Shown here: piece after piece, positions 19,141 to 29,823 of the stretch | How positions within the stretch are numbered: the first letter of the stretch is position 1 | Layout of the letters: each line of letters starts with the position of its first letter | Assembly (NCBI GenBank): GCA_018898235.1 | Contig: JAHIJU010000247.1 | Span: 1-64,000, forward strand | Origin: Actinomycetota bacterium | GTDB taxonomy: Bacteria > Actinomycetota > Actinomycetes > Actinomycetales > Cellulomonadaceae | Reading direction: 5' to 3' | Length of the DNA stretch: 64,000 nucleotides | Translations under genes and position numbers: made by a program | The notes under the pieces: generated by a model | Database searches by the model: none | The model's input: only the letters and a program-made list of their open reading frames with translations | What the model was told of the DNA's origin: nothing

Positions 19141-20793
19141 TCAGCCGGGGTACGCGGGATCTCTCACCTGGACGGCGCCGGGCACCTCGACCCAGGTGCG
19201 ACCGTCGTACCGACGAAGATCACCGTCGGACGTGGCGACCAGCAGGGTCCGCTCGCCGACGTCCGCCGCGACGCTCACCGCGTCCGAGACTGTCGGCAGG
19301 GTCTCGGTCGGACCTGTGACGGGCACCCGCGAGAGCACCGCCGCGCCCGCGACGTGCCCCAGGACGACCAACGTCGATGCATCGAGCCAGACCAGCTGGT
19401 CCGCGGCCGTCAGGCTCGCACCGACCTGGATCGAGACGCCGATCGACGCCGGCGCTCCGGACTTGTCCCGGACGATTCCCGCGACGTCGATCGAGGTGCC
19501 GCTGTCGCCGACCGACACGACCGCGACACGCGTCCCGTCACGCGAGACCCGCAGCGCCGTGACGGTACGTCCGGCGAGCCAGTCGACCGCGAGCCGAACG
19601 ACCTGGCCCGCCGACCCGACCGCCGTCAGTCCCTCACCCGGCAGCTGCCGGGCCGTCCATACCCAGTCGAACCGGTCGACCGACGGCGCCGCCAGGTTGC
19701 CGCCGGAGGCCAGCACCACGGCATCCGGCCCGGAGGTCGGGAGCCTGACCAGTGACCCGGTGCCCGACAGCGCCACCCGCACGTTCCCCGCCAGGTCCAC
19801 CGCAGGTGCACGTGCGCCGAGCCCGGCGAGCGTGGCGATGCCGGCCACCGGGGTCAGCGCACCATTCGTCAGCTGGACCAACGAGTCGCCGGCGAGCATC
19901 ACCGGGACCTGCACATCGGTCTCGGCGAAGGTCGGCTCGCCGTCCAGCAACGCCCCGTCGACCCCGGCCCGCACCGACACCGCACGGATGCCCGGCAGAT
20001 CGAGCGAGTGGGTGATCTGGGCGAGCAGCAACCCGCGCTGGGGCGCCGCGATCACCGTCGCCGCGGGTTGCAGCACCACCTGGGCCGTGCCGTCCGCGCC
20101 GATCGTGACGGCCTCCGGCTTGAGCTCGATCCCGTCGGGCACCGCCGTGGTCACCGCGTCCTGGAGCCAGGGTGACGGACCCGCGAGCAGCCCGCGGACG
20201 ACGGAGGTCGCCAGGTTCCGCACCGGGTAGTACCGCACGTCGGGCACCAGCTCGGCGCCGTCGAGGGTCACGAAGTAGAGCGGGGCCGAGCGGTACTGCT
20301 GCTGGAACACCCGTTCGGACACCACCAGACCGGCGGGCGGTTCGGAGATCCGCCACTCGCTGTCCACCTGGATCAGGTCGAACGTGACCGACTCGCGTGC
20401 ATCGGCCGCCTCCGCGAACCGGCCGACCTTGTCGACCTTCCCGATGACGTCGAGGGATGCGGTGAACTGGCGCTCACCGGTCTGGGTCAGCGTGGTCTGG
20501 CTGGCGATCGTCGTGCCGACCGACGGGTCCCATGACTGGGCCACATCGCCCGCCAGGAACTGCCGGGCCACCGAGAAGTCGCCCGACAGCCCCGCCGAAC
20601 CGGCCAGCATGAAGCCCTCGACGATCGCCCGCGGCGTCGCGCCGGGCTGCGGTCCCTCCGGGAGCGCGACGACTCCGGTGGCGTCGTCGACCTCCACGTC
20701 GCCGGCGTTCACCTGACCGGACGTCGGGATGCCGGCGCACCCCGAGAGCACCGCCACGAGCACCAGCACCAGCCCGACCGCACGCCGTCTCAT
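19141..20793 (-). CDS. lpqB: Lipoprotein LpqB
   Basis: A 550-residue lipoprotein with a signal peptide and lipobox at the N-terminus (VLVLVAVLSGCAG). An N-terminal LpqB/GerMN region follows (about 40-220, including PVRNLATSVVRGLLAGPSPW) and then a C-terminal beta-propeller. LpqB interacts with MtrB outside the membrane and tunes MtrA activity in mycobacteria. The ATG at 20793 overlaps the mtrB stop by 4 bases. The longer open frame upstream lies within mtrB and is not used. Confidence 0.95.
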   Translation of the reverse strand: MRRRAVGLVLVLVAVLSGCAGIPTSGQVNAGDVEVDDATGVVALPEGPQPGATPRAIVEGFMLAGSAGLSGDFSVARQFLAGDVAQSWDPSVGTTIASQTTLTQTGERQFTASLDVIGKVDKVGRFAEAADARESVTFDLIQVDSEWRISEPPAGLVVSERVFQQQYRSAPLYFVTLDGAELVPDVRYYPVRNLATSVVRGLLAGPSPWLQDAVTTAVPDGIELKPEAVTIGADGTAQVVLQPAATVIAAPQRGLLLAQITHSLDLPGIRAVSVRAGVDGALLDGEPTFAETDVQVPVMLAGDSLVQLTNGALTPVAGIATLAGLGARAPAVDLAGNVRVALSGTGSLVRLPTSGPDAVVLASGGNLAAPSVDRFDWVWTARQLPGEGLTAVGSAGQVVRLAVDWLAGRTVTALRVSRDGTRVAVVSVGDSGTSIDVAGIVRDKSGAPASIGVSIQVGASLTAADQLVWLDASTLVVLGHVAGAAVLSRVPVTGPTETLPTVSDAVSVAADVGERTLLVATSDGDLRRYDGRTWVEVPGAVQVRDPAYPG

Positions 20794-22526
20794 CGTCCCG
20801 CCTCCGGATCGGGGACCACCGGCACCGCACCGGTCGCCAATGTGAGGTGAGGCAGCGCGGCCGGGCCGGTCGCGGGCCGCAGCGCCGTCGCCGCGGTCGG
20901 CGGGTCGACGGGCACCAGAGGCAGCGGCGAGCCCGTCAGCGTGAGTCCGGCACGCAGCGGCAGGGTCAGCCGGAAGCAGGCGCCCTGGCCGGGGCGACCC
21001 CACGCCTCGAGCCAGCCGCCGTGCAGCCGCGCGTCCTCGGCCGAGATCGCCAGGCCCAGACCGGTGCCACCCGTGGACCGTGCCCGCGCCGGGTCCGCGC
21101 GCCAGAACCGGTCGAACACGTGGTCGGCCTCGCCGGCCGTCATCCCGACACCGTGGTCGCGCACCGTGACGGCGACCGCACGGGCATCCGCCGCCACCTC
21201 GACCTCCACCGGGCTGCCCTCCGCGTGCTCGACGGCGTTGACCAGCAGGTTGCGCAGCACCCGTTCCACCCGGCGGGGGTCGATGTCGGCGATCACCCGC
21301 TCGGCCGGCAGCTGGACCGCGATCCACGACCCCCGGCGCTCCGCGAGCGGAGCCGCGGCCTCGGCCGCGTCCTTGACCACCTCGCGCACATCGTGCGACT
21401 GCGCCTCCAGCACGGCTGCACCGGCATCGAACCGGCTGATCTCCAGCAGATCCGCGAGCAGGTCCTCGAACCGGTCGAGCTGCGTGGTCATGAGCTCGGC
21501 CGAACGCTTGACCGCGGGTTCGAACTCGTCCCGCGCACCATGGATCACCTCGGCGGCGATCCGGATCGTGGTGAGCGGCGTACGCAGCTCGTGCGACACG
21601 TCGGAGACGAACCGGCGCTGCAGGGTGGACAGCTCGGCCATCCGGGCGATCTGGTCGGCCAGCGAATCGGCCATCTCGTTGAACGACCTGGCCAGGGTGG
21701 CCATCTCGTCCTGGCCGCGCACCATCATGCGTTCGTCGAGGTGCCCGTCGGCGAGCCGTTCCGCGACCTGCGCTGCCTGCACCACCGGCCGGACCGCCTG
21801 GCGGGTCACGATGAAGGTCATGGCGCCGAGCAGCAGCACGAGCGCGACGCCCGCGACCAGGAAGGTGCGCAGCAGGAAATCCAGCCTGTCCTGCTCGGGC
21901 TGCAAGGAGTAGAGGAAATAGAGCTGGTAGCCGCCCACCACCGGCACCGCGACGCTCTGCCCCACCACCACCCCCGGGACACGCACCCCGGCCGAGGTCA
22001 TCAACGCCACCGACTGCCAGTGCTGCCCGCCGCGCGCGACCGCCTGCTCGAGGTCCGCCGAGACCACCCCCGGCAGGTCGGCGTCCGAGGCGAAGCTCGC
22101 GACCGACTCCGGGGCGTCCTCGCCCGGGGCTCGCAGCAGCACCACGCCGCGGTCGGAGGTCCCGCCCGTGCCCTGCGTCGTCGTGACGTCCCAGAGCAGC
22201 TGCTGGACGTCGGCGCCGGTGGTCGCGGTCGAGGAGTCGAACGTGGACTGCGCCTGGGCGGTGCTGCGCGAGCTCTCGGCCAGCACCTGGGTCACCCGGG
22301 CGTCGAAGAGCCCGTCCCGCGTGCGTTCGGAGACGAAGAGGCCGACAGCGCTGATCGCCGCGAGCCCGATCGCCAGGGTCGAGGCGAACACCCGGACCTG
22401 CAGCGACGAGGTGAACGCGAGGTGCGCGGCGCGCGCCCGACGCACGGTGTCCAGCCGTCGGCGCCTGACCAGCGCGACGAGACGTGGACGAGGTCCAGGG
22501 CGCGGGGCCGCGTCGGGGGCGCTCAC
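20790..22526 (-). CDS. mtrB: Sensor histidine kinase MtrB
   Basis: A 578-residue membrane kinase. Membrane segments are at about 47-66 and 221-240, with an extracellular sensor of about 150 residues between them, then HAMP (about 242-294). The dimerisation domain carries the phospho-accepting H312 in SDVSHELRTP, and the ATPase has DHGVGM and GTGLGLAI. It phosphorylates MtrA and controls cell-wall hydrolases and division in actinobacteria. It overlaps lpqB and mtrA by 4 bases each. Confidence 0.97.
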   Translation of the reverse strand: MSAPDAAPRPGPRPRLVALVRRRRLDTVRRARAAHLAFTSSLQVRVFASTLAIGLAAISAVGLFVSERTRDGLFDARVTQVLAESSRSTAQAQSTFDSSTATTGADVQQLLWDVTTTQGTGGTSDRGVVLLRAPGEDAPESVASFASDADLPGVVSADLEQAVARGGQHWQSVALMTSAGVRVPGVVVGQSVAVPVVGGYQLYFLYSLQPEQDRLDFLLRTFLVAGVALVLLLGAMTFIVTRQAVRPVVQAAQVAERLADGHLDERMMVRGQDEMATLARSFNEMADSLADQIARMAELSTLQRRFVSDVSHELRTPLTTIRIAAEVIHGARDEFEPAVKRSAELMTTQLDRFEDLLADLLEISRFDAGAAVLEAQSHDVREVVKDAAEAAAPLAERRGSWIAVQLPAERVIADIDPRRVERVLRNLLVNAVEHAEGSPVEVEVAADARAVAVTVRDHGVGMTAGEADHVFDRFWRADPARARSTGGTGLGLAISAEDARLHGGWLEAWGRPGQGACFRLTLPLRAGLTLTGSPLPLVPVDPPTAATALRPATGPAALPHLTLATGAVPVVPDPEAGR

Positions 22527-23215
22527 GGCACCGGCGCGCCCGCCTTGTAGCCGACGCCCCGCACCGTCACCACGATCTCGGGCCGTTCGGGGTCGGTCTC
22601 GATCTTGGAGCGCAGCCGCTGCACATGGACGTTGACCAACCGGGTGTCGGCGGCGTGCCGGTAGCCCCAGACCTTCTCCAGCAGCACCTCACGGGTGAAG
22701 ACCTGCCACGGTTTGCGTGCCAACGCCACCAGGAGATCGAACTCCAGCGGCGTCAACGACACCACGCGGCCCCCGCGCTCCACGCGGTGGCCCGGCACGT
22801 CGATCGACACGTCGCCGATCGTCAGGTGCTCGGGTGAGGGCTCGTCGGTGCGCCGCAGCCTGGCCCGCACGCGGGCGACCAGCTCCTTGGGCTTGAACGG
22901 CTTGGAGATGTAGTCGTCGGCACCGGACTCGAGCCCGAGCACCACGTCGACCGTGTCGCTCTTGGCGGTCAACATGACGATCGGGACACCCGACTCGGCG
23001 CGGATCAACCGGCACACCTCGTTGCCGTCCTTGCCGGGCAGCATGAGGTCCAGCAGCACCAGATCGGGTCCGGTCGAACGGAAGGTCGCCAGCGCAGAGT
23101 CACCGTCCTCGCAGAAGAACGGTTCGAAACCCTCCGAGCGCAGCACGATGCCGATCATCTCGGCGAGCGCCGTGTCGTCGTCGACCACGAGCACACGTCC
23201 CCTCATGGCCGACAT
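22523..23215 (-). CDS. mtrA: Response regulator MtrA
   Basis: A 230-residue OmpR-type regulator. The receiver has D12-D13, phosphorylation site D56 (LLDLMLPGKDG) and K105. The C-terminal winged helix ends VVTVRGVGYKAG. Its targets in relatives are genes for wall hydrolases, division and replication. The start is taken as the ATG at 23215; an ATG at 23206 is possible and would shorten the protein by 3 residues. It is the first gene of mtrA-mtrB-lpqB, joined by 4-base overlaps. Confidence 0.97.
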   Translation of the reverse strand: MSAMRGRVLVVDDDTALAEMIGIVLRSEGFEPFFCEDGDSALATFRSTGPDLVLLDLMLPGKDGNEVCRLIRAESGVPIVMLTAKSDTVDVVLGLESGADDYISKPFKPKELVARVRARLRRTDEPSPEHLTIGDVSIDVPGHRVERGGRVVSLTPLEFDLLVALARKPWQVFTREVLLEKVWGYRHAADTRLVNVHVQRLRSKIETDPERPEIVVTVRGVGYKAGAPVP

Positions 23216-23322
23216 TCTCGCACCCTGCGGTCCCGACCTCGCCCGACGGACCGGGCCGGGCATGGCACGATGAGTCGGCGGGGGCCAACGCGGCCACCGG
23301 AAGCACCAGGGAGCCGCACCCG

Positions 23323-24492
23323 ATGAGCACGACACCCGGCGACGATGGCCGTGAGCCCAGCAGCTGGGCCCCGGTCGGCAGCCCTCCTCCGGTCGACGGT
23401 TCGCCAGCACCGCCGGCCCCGGCACCGGTCGCTCCGCAGAGCTGGGGCGCCCCCGTCGCGCCACCCCTGGGTGGATACCCGCCGGCCCCGGCACCGGGCT
23501 ACCCACCCGCTCCGGCGGGCTACCCCGGCGGCTGGCAGCCGCCGGTGCTGCAGCCGGGCATCGTCCCGCTGCGACCGCTCGGCCTCGGGGAGATCCTGGA
23601 CGGCGCGGTCCGTGCGATCCGCGCGAACCCGGCCGTCATGTTCGGGCTGGCGGCCGCGGCCGTCGCGATCGCCGTCGTGCTCCAGGCGCTCATCCAGGTC
23701 GCGGTCGCGCCGACCATCTCGGCGCAGATCTCCGACTGGCTGGAGGGTTCGTCCTTCGGTTCGGCCATGGGATCGCAGACCGGCCAGATCTCGGACACCT
23801 ACGGCTCATCGTTCGGGCAGCTCGCCTCCCTCCCGCTCACCCAGCTCGTGATCACCATCCTGACCGGCCTGCTCATCGTGTCGGTCAGCAAGTCCGTGCT
23901 CGGCGAGACCATCACGGTCGGCGAGGTCGTGCGGAACTCGCGCGTGTGGTGGGTTCTCGGGTTCACGCTGCTCGCGGGGCTGGCCTCGCTCGTGGTGACC
24001 GGCGCGGTGGTGGCCCTGGCGGTCCTGCTCGTCCAGGCGCAGTCGTGGGGTGCGCTCGCGGCGAGCCTCCTGATCCTGGTGCCTGCCCTCATCGTCGCGA
24101 CCGTGTGGTTCACCGTGCGGACCATGCTCGTACCGCCGGCCCTCATGCTCGAGGGGCGCGGGTTCTGGTCCACCGTCGCCCGCGCGTGGCGGCTCACCCG
24201 TGGCTCGTTCTGGCGGCTGTTCGGGATCTCCCTGCTGGTGTCGGTGATGGTCGGCGTGGCCAGCAGCGCGGTCCAGTTCCCGATCTCGGTCCTCGCCCAG
24301 CTCGTGACGGGTGACGCGGCAGGCATCTCGGTGGGCTCGGTGGCCATCACCTCGGTCGGCAAGGCCATCACGCTCACGTTCACCACCACGTACCAGGCGG
24401 CCGTCACGGCACTGCTCTACATCGACGTGCGGATGCGACGGGAAGGCCTCGACCTCGAGCTCGGCCAGGCCGCCGCGGCCCGGACGGCGTGA
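23323..24492 (+). CDS. Polytopic protein with GPDP-type membrane domain
   Basis: A 389-residue protein. The first 85 residues or so are a Pro/Ala-rich cytosolic region with repeated PAPAPGYP-like units. About six hydrophobic segments follow, of the type called glycerophosphoryl diester phosphodiesterase membrane domain. No catalytic phosphodiesterase part is present. GGGAG lies before the ATG. It is the first gene of a five-gene coupled operon and overlaps the DUF4129 gene by 4 bases. Function is unknown; a scaffold or stress-related membrane role with the MoxR system is possible. Confidence 0.85.
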   Translation: MSTTPGDDGREPSSWAPVGSPPPVDGSPAPPAPAPVAPQSWGAPVAPPLGGYPPAPAPGYPPAPAGYPGGWQPPVLQPGIVPLRPLGLGEILDGAVRAIRANPAVMFGLAAAAVAIAVVLQALIQVAVAPTISAQISDWLEGSSFGSAMGSQTGQISDTYGSSFGQLASLPLTQLVITILTGLLIVSVSKSVLGETITVGEVVRNSRVWWVLGFTLLAGLASLVVTGAVVALAVLLVQAQSWGALAASLLILVPALIVATVWFTVRTMLVPPALMLEGRGFWSTVARAWRLTRGSFWRLFGISLLVSVMVGVASSAVQFPISVLAQLVTGDAAGISVGSVAITSVGKAITLTFTTTYQAAVTALLYIDVRMRREGLDLELGQAAAARTA

Positions 24493-25139
24493 TCACGATC
24501 GGTCCGCTGCGCCTCGACGTGCCGGTGGATCCGGACGCGTCGACGGCACGGCGGTGGGCCGAACATGAGCTCTCGGACCCGATCTACCACCGGGGCTCCT
24601 CGCTGCTGACCCGCTTCCTGGACTGGGTGGTCCAGCAGCTCGACGCGTTGTCGCAGGTCTCGATCACGTCGAACACCGGTCTTCTGGTGCTGCTCGGCGT
24701 CCTGGTCGCCCTCGTGGTCGTCGTCCTCGTGGTGGCCGGTCCGGTCCGTCGCCGCCAGCACGCGATCGCCGCGGCCGGATCGGCGGTGCTGGTCGACGAT
24801 TCCCGCAACGCCTCACGACTGCGCGACGACGCCCGCGCCGCCGCGGCCCGCGGAGCCTGGGAGGCGGCGGTCGCCGACTGGTTCCGCGCCGTCGTGCGTG
24901 GGCTCGAGGAACGCACGGTGCTGGACGAACGCCCCGGCCGGACCGCCGACGAGGCCGCAGGCTCCGCGGCCCGCCGGCTGCCCGAGCTGGCTGACGCGCT
25001 GTGGGACGGCGCCCGGCTGTTCGACGACGTCGTCTACGGCCACCGGCGTGCAGGTCCGGGCGACGAGGCACGGATGCGTGCGCTCGACACCGCCGTCCAG
25101 GCCAGCCGGCCCGTGTGGCCGGCCGCGGTGGTCGGATGA
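24489..25139 (+). CDS. DUF4129 domain protein
   Basis: A 216-residue protein with one membrane segment (about 61-80, GLLVLLGVLVALVVVVLVVA) and a C-terminal cytosolic DUF4129 domain (about 105-205) with WFRAVVRGLEER and RTADEAA. DUF4129 is often found with transglutaminase-like or MoxR/DUF58 genes. The GTG start overlaps the previous stop (GTGA), and its own stop overlaps the next ATG. Confidence 0.88.
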   Translation: MITIGPLRLDVPVDPDASTARRWAEHELSDPIYHRGSSLLTRFLDWVVQQLDALSQVSITSNTGLLVLLGVLVALVVVVLVVAGPVRRRQHAIAAAGSAVLVDDSRNASRLRDDARAAAARGAWEAAVADWFRAVVRGLEERTVLDERPGRTADEAAGSAARRLPELADALWDGARLFDDVVYGHRRAGPGDEARMRALDTAVQASRPVWPAAVVG

Positions 25140-26310
25140 GCGTGTCGGCGCCCGCCGTCGTCCGCGGTGACGGCACCACGACGGCCTCCCGGGTGCGCAG
25201 CCGCTGGCGCCGGTCCCGCGGGCCGCTCCTGATCCTCGGCCTGCTGGTCATCGGCGCCCTGCTCGCACTGCTGCCGACCCCGCGCACGTCCAACCGGGCA
25301 CTCGCTCCGGACAACCCGGGTGCCACCGGTGGCCGCGCGGTCGCCCAGATCCTGCAGCACCAGGGCGTGCAGGTGCAGCAGGTCACCACGAGGGCCGCCG
25401 CGATCGAGGCGGCCACCAGCGGCTCCACGCTCCTGGTCATCGGGGACGCCAACCTCACGCAGGACGACGTCGCGGCCCTGGCGGCCAGTGCCGCCGACCT
25501 GGTGCTGGTGGACCTCGACTGGTCCACCGACCAGTTCATCCCCGGTGTGCAGCCCGGCTGGGGGACCTCGACGCCCAGCACCCGCACCGCATCCTGCGCC
25601 GAGTCCGACGCGTCGGCGGCCGGCACGATCACGGCACGGCGGTGGTTGTGGGTCGACCCGGCCACGGCTGCCCGGACGTGCTTCCCGGATCCCTCCGACC
25701 CGACCAGCGCGACCGTCGCCGTCCTCGACGGCACCCGGGACGTCACGGTGCTCGCCGACGGCTACCCGCTGCGCAACGACGCCCTCGTCGAGGCGGGCAA
25801 CGCGGCGTTCGCACTGCGGGTGCTCGGTCACCACGACCACCTGGTGTGGTTCGTGCCGACCGCGGGCGCACCTGCCCCCGCCGGTGGGCTCAGCATGTGG
25901 GACCTCATGCCGCCCTGGGTCCTCGCGGCCACCCTGCAGCTGGCCGTCGTCGGGCTCGCCGCGGCATTCTGGCGCGGGCGCAGGCTCGGGCCCGTGGTCA
26001 GCGAGCAGCTCCCGGTGGTCGTCCCGTCCGCCGAGACCACCCGCGGGCGCGCTCGCCTGTACCGACGGTCCCGTGCGTACGGGCGTGCCGCCGCCGCGCT
26101 GCGGGCCGGTACGGCCCTGCGGTTCGGCGCCCGGCTGGGGCTCCCCCGCTCGGCCACCGGACCGGACCTGGCGGACGCCGTGGCCCGCGCCACCGGCCGG
26201 CCCGTCGAACAGGTGAGCGCCCTGCTGTACGGCCCACCACCGACCAACGACCAGGGGCTCGTCAACCTGGCCCATGAGCTCGACCGCCTGGAAAGCGAGG
26301 GACACCGATC

Positions 26311-26314
<4 letters not shown>
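25136..26314 (+). CDS. DUF4350 domain membrane protein
   Basis: A 392-residue protein with membrane segments at about 31-47 and 258-279 (VLAATLQLAVVGLAAAFW). Between them is an extracytoplasmic DUF4350 domain (about 60-250) of the glutamine-amidotransferase-like fold. No catalytic cysteine nucleophile is apparent. The C-terminal 110 residues are cytosolic and Arg-rich. The ATG at 25136 forms the ATGA overlap; the open frame reaches further upstream, but that part lies in the DUF4129 gene. Confidence 0.88.
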
Positions 26315-27432
<1,118 letters not shown>

Positions 27433-27434
27433 CG

Positions 27435-28763
27435 ATGGCGATCACCAGGCGCGCGGTCGGGCTGATGGCGCTCGGCGTGGTGCCGGCCCTGCTGTTCCCG
27501 GTCCCGCTGACGGTGCTGGCCTGGAGCCTGCTGGTCCTGGCGGCCTGTGCGCTCGACGCCGCCCTGGCCGCCTCGCCCCGCCAGGTCGCGGTGCAGCGGG
27601 ACGTGCCCGGCTCGGTTCGCGTGCACCAGCCCGCCACGTCGGTCCTCACGCTCACCCACACCGGTCCTCGCCGCCTGCGCGCCGTGGTGCGCGACGCCTG
27701 GCCCCCGTCCGCGCTCATCACCGGCGAGCGGACGGCGGTGCCGCTGCTCGGGGTGCTGACCCCCCGTTCACGGGTCGACCTGGCCCCGGGCGAGGGGGTC
27801 CGGGTGCGGACGGCGGTGCGGGCCAGCCGACGTGGCGACCTGGTCGCACCGTTCGTCGCGATCCGCACGGTGGGCCCGCTCGGGCTCGCCGGCCGCCAGG
27901 CACGGGTGCCGCTGGTCGGCCGGCTGCGCGTGCTTCCGGAGTTCGCCTCCCGTCGCCACCTGCCGTCGAGACTGGCCCGGCTGCGCGAGCTGGACGGTCG
28001 GGCGGCCGTCCAGGTGCGGGCGTCGGGCACCGAGTTCGACTCGTTGCGCGAGTACGTCGACGGCGACGACGTCCGATCCATCGACTGGCGGGCCACCGCC
28101 CGTCGGGGCGACGTCGTGGTGCGCACCTGGCGGCCCGAACGGGACCGGCGCGTGATGGTGGTGCTGGACACCGGCCGGACGAGCGCCGTGCGGGTGCTGG
28201 ACGCCCCGCGGATCGAGGCCTCCATCGAGGCGGCGCTGCTGCTATCCGCGCTGGCCGGCCGGGCGGGCGACCGCGTCGAGCTCCTGGCCTACGACCGCCG
28301 CGTCCGCACGCGGGTGGCGGGGGCCAGCGGCGCCGGTCTCATGGCCGCCATGGCCGAGGCGCTGGCCGGCGTCGAACCGACCCTCGTCGAGACCGACTGG
28401 CCCGGCGCGGCCGCCCAGGTGCGCCAACGCCTGTCACAACGGGCGCTCGTCGTGCTGCTGACCGCGGTCGACCCGGCAGTGGCCGAGGCCGGGCTGCTCG
28501 ACGTGGTGGCACGGCTGTCCGAACGCCACCAGGTGGTCGTGGCCTCGGTCGCCGACCCCGAGCTGGCCGAGCTGCGCGTCGGCCGCGACGATGCCGGTGC
28601 GGTGTTCGACGCGGCAGCCGCCGAACGCGAGGGCCTGGAGCACGCGGCCGTCGCGATGCGGCTGCGGCGGCGCGGCGTGGAGGTGGTCGAGGCCCTGCCC
28701 GCCGACCTGGCTCCGCGGCTGGCGGACACCTACCTGGCGCTCAAGGCCGCCGGGCGCCTGTAG
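27435..28763 (+). CDS. DUF58 domain protein, vWA-like partner of MoxR
   Basis: A 442-residue protein with two adjacent membrane segments near the N-terminus (about 10-45). The DUF58 signature is EFDSLREYVDGDDVRSIDW, followed by a vWA-like domain beginning VMVVLDTGRTSAVRV. The usual partner is the MoxR ATPase directly upstream. It is the last gene of the coupled operon starting at 23323 and converges with the SpoIIM gene. The client of the system is unknown. Confidence 0.92.
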   Translation: MAITRRAVGLMALGVVPALLFPVPLTVLAWSLLVLAACALDAALAASPRQVAVQRDVPGSVRVHQPATSVLTLTHTGPRRLRAVVRDAWPPSALITGERTAVPLLGVLTPRSRVDLAPGEGVRVRTAVRASRRGDLVAPFVAIRTVGPLGLAGRQARVPLVGRLRVLPEFASRRHLPSRLARLRELDGRAAVQVRASGTEFDSLREYVDGDDVRSIDWRATARRGDVVVRTWRPERDRRVMVVLDTGRTSAVRVLDAPRIEASIEAALLLSALAGRAGDRVELLAYDRRVRTRVAGASGAGLMAAMAEALAGVEPTLVETDWPGAAAQVRQRLSQRALVVLLTAVDPAVAEAGLLDVVARLSERHQVVVASVADPELAELRVGRDDAGAVFDAAAAEREGLEHAAVAMRLRRRGVEVVEALPADLAPRLADTYLALKAAGRL

Positions 28764-28777
28764 CGGCGGGACGCCCC

Positions 28778-29767
28778 TCAGCCCGCGGTCGCGACCGCGT
28801 ACCCCGCGCGGTCGGGCGCGAGGTCTCCGGTCTCACCCAGCGCCACGGCCCGGCCCCCCAGCAGGAGCGTGTAGGTCCAGAAGCCCGCCAGCGCGAGCGC
28901 GCCGATCATCGTCTTGACCGGCCACGGCAAACCCGATCCGGTGACGAACCCCTCGATCAGACCGGAGACTGCGAGCACGAGGACCAGGCCGAGCGCGACG
29001 GTGAACAGCGCCCGGCCCTCCTCGGCCAGGGCCCGGCCCCGCGGTCGTGGCCCCGGGACGATCCACGCCCAGAAGATCCGTAGCCCGGCGGCGCCCGCCA
29101 CGAAGATGGCGGTGAGCTCGAGCAGGCCGTGCGGGCTGATCAGCTGGAAGAACAGCGGCAGCTGCCCGTGCACCGCCATCACCGCTCCGACCTCGCCGAC
29201 CCCTACCGCGTTCTGGGCGAGCATCAGGACGGGTCCCAGGCCGGTGATCCCCGAGGCCACGCAGACGGCCGCGATCCAGGCGTTGTTCGTCCACACCATC
29301 GCCGCGAAGCCCGCACCGGGGTCGTAGTACTGGGCGAACATCGAGTCCACGTACTGCTGCTGGTCGTCCGGTGACATGACGGCGTTGCGCAGGTCGTCGT
29401 GGACCGCCAGGTGCCAGCCGGTCGCCACGGCGACCACGAAGAACGCGACCATGACGGCCACCGTCCACCAGCGGATCCGGTGCAGCGCCGCCGGGAAGGA
29501 GACGAGCAGGAACCGCCGGGCCTGCTCCCAGGCCGGGACGTGCGCGCCGGCCAGCCTCGCGTGTGCGCGGCCGACCAGCTGGGACAGCCGCATGACGGTG
29601 AGCGGGTCCGGCGCCGCCGAGCGGACCGTGGACAGGTCGGTCGCGACCGAGCGGTAGAGCCGGACCAGCTCGTCCACCTCCGCCCCGGACAGCCGCCGGC
29701 TCCGCGACAGCCGGTCGAGCCGGTCCCACTGGGGGGCGTGCACGGCGGTGAAGGCGTCCAGGTCCAC
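28778..29767 (-). CDS. Stage II sporulation protein M family membrane protein
   Basis: A 329-residue polytopic protein. The cytosolic N-terminus of about 100 residues is followed by about six membrane segments and the SpoIIM-like core (FAAMVWTNNAWIAAVC, PHGLLELTAIFVAGAAG). SpoIIM proteins occur widely outside spore formers, where they are coupled with RDD and MoxR/DUF58 genes, as here. The GTG at 29767 gives the conserved DLDAFTAVHAPQWDRL. It is divergent from the RDD gene (56 bases). Confidence 0.88.
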   Translation of the reverse strand: MDLDAFTAVHAPQWDRLDRLSRSRRLSGAEVDELVRLYRSVATDLSTVRSAAPDPLTVMRLSQLVGRAHARLAGAHVPAWEQARRFLLVSFPAALHRIRWWTVAVMVAFFVVAVATGWHLAVHDDLRNAVMSPDDQQQYVDSMFAQYYDPGAGFAAMVWTNNAWIAAVCVASGITGLGPVLMLAQNAVGVGEVGAVMAVHGQLPLFFQLISPHGLLELTAIFVAGAAGLRIFWAWIVPGPRPRGRALAEEGRALFTVALGLVLVLAVSGLIEGFVTGSGLPWPVKTMIGALALAGFWTYTLLLGGRAVALGETGDLAPDRAGYAVATAG

Positions 29768-29811
29768 GGGGACAGCCTGCCACCCGGGACCGCCCGACAC
29801 CGCGAGTCGGC

Positions 29812-29817
29812 TACGGT
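29812..29817 (+). promoter_or_regulatory. -10-like hexamer TACGGT, leaderless RDD gene
   Basis: TACGGT is followed by exactly 6 bases and the GTG at 29824, with no Shine-Dalgarno. This is a strong TANNNT match with leaderless geometry. Confidence 0.55.
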
Positions 29818-29823
29818 GCTGAT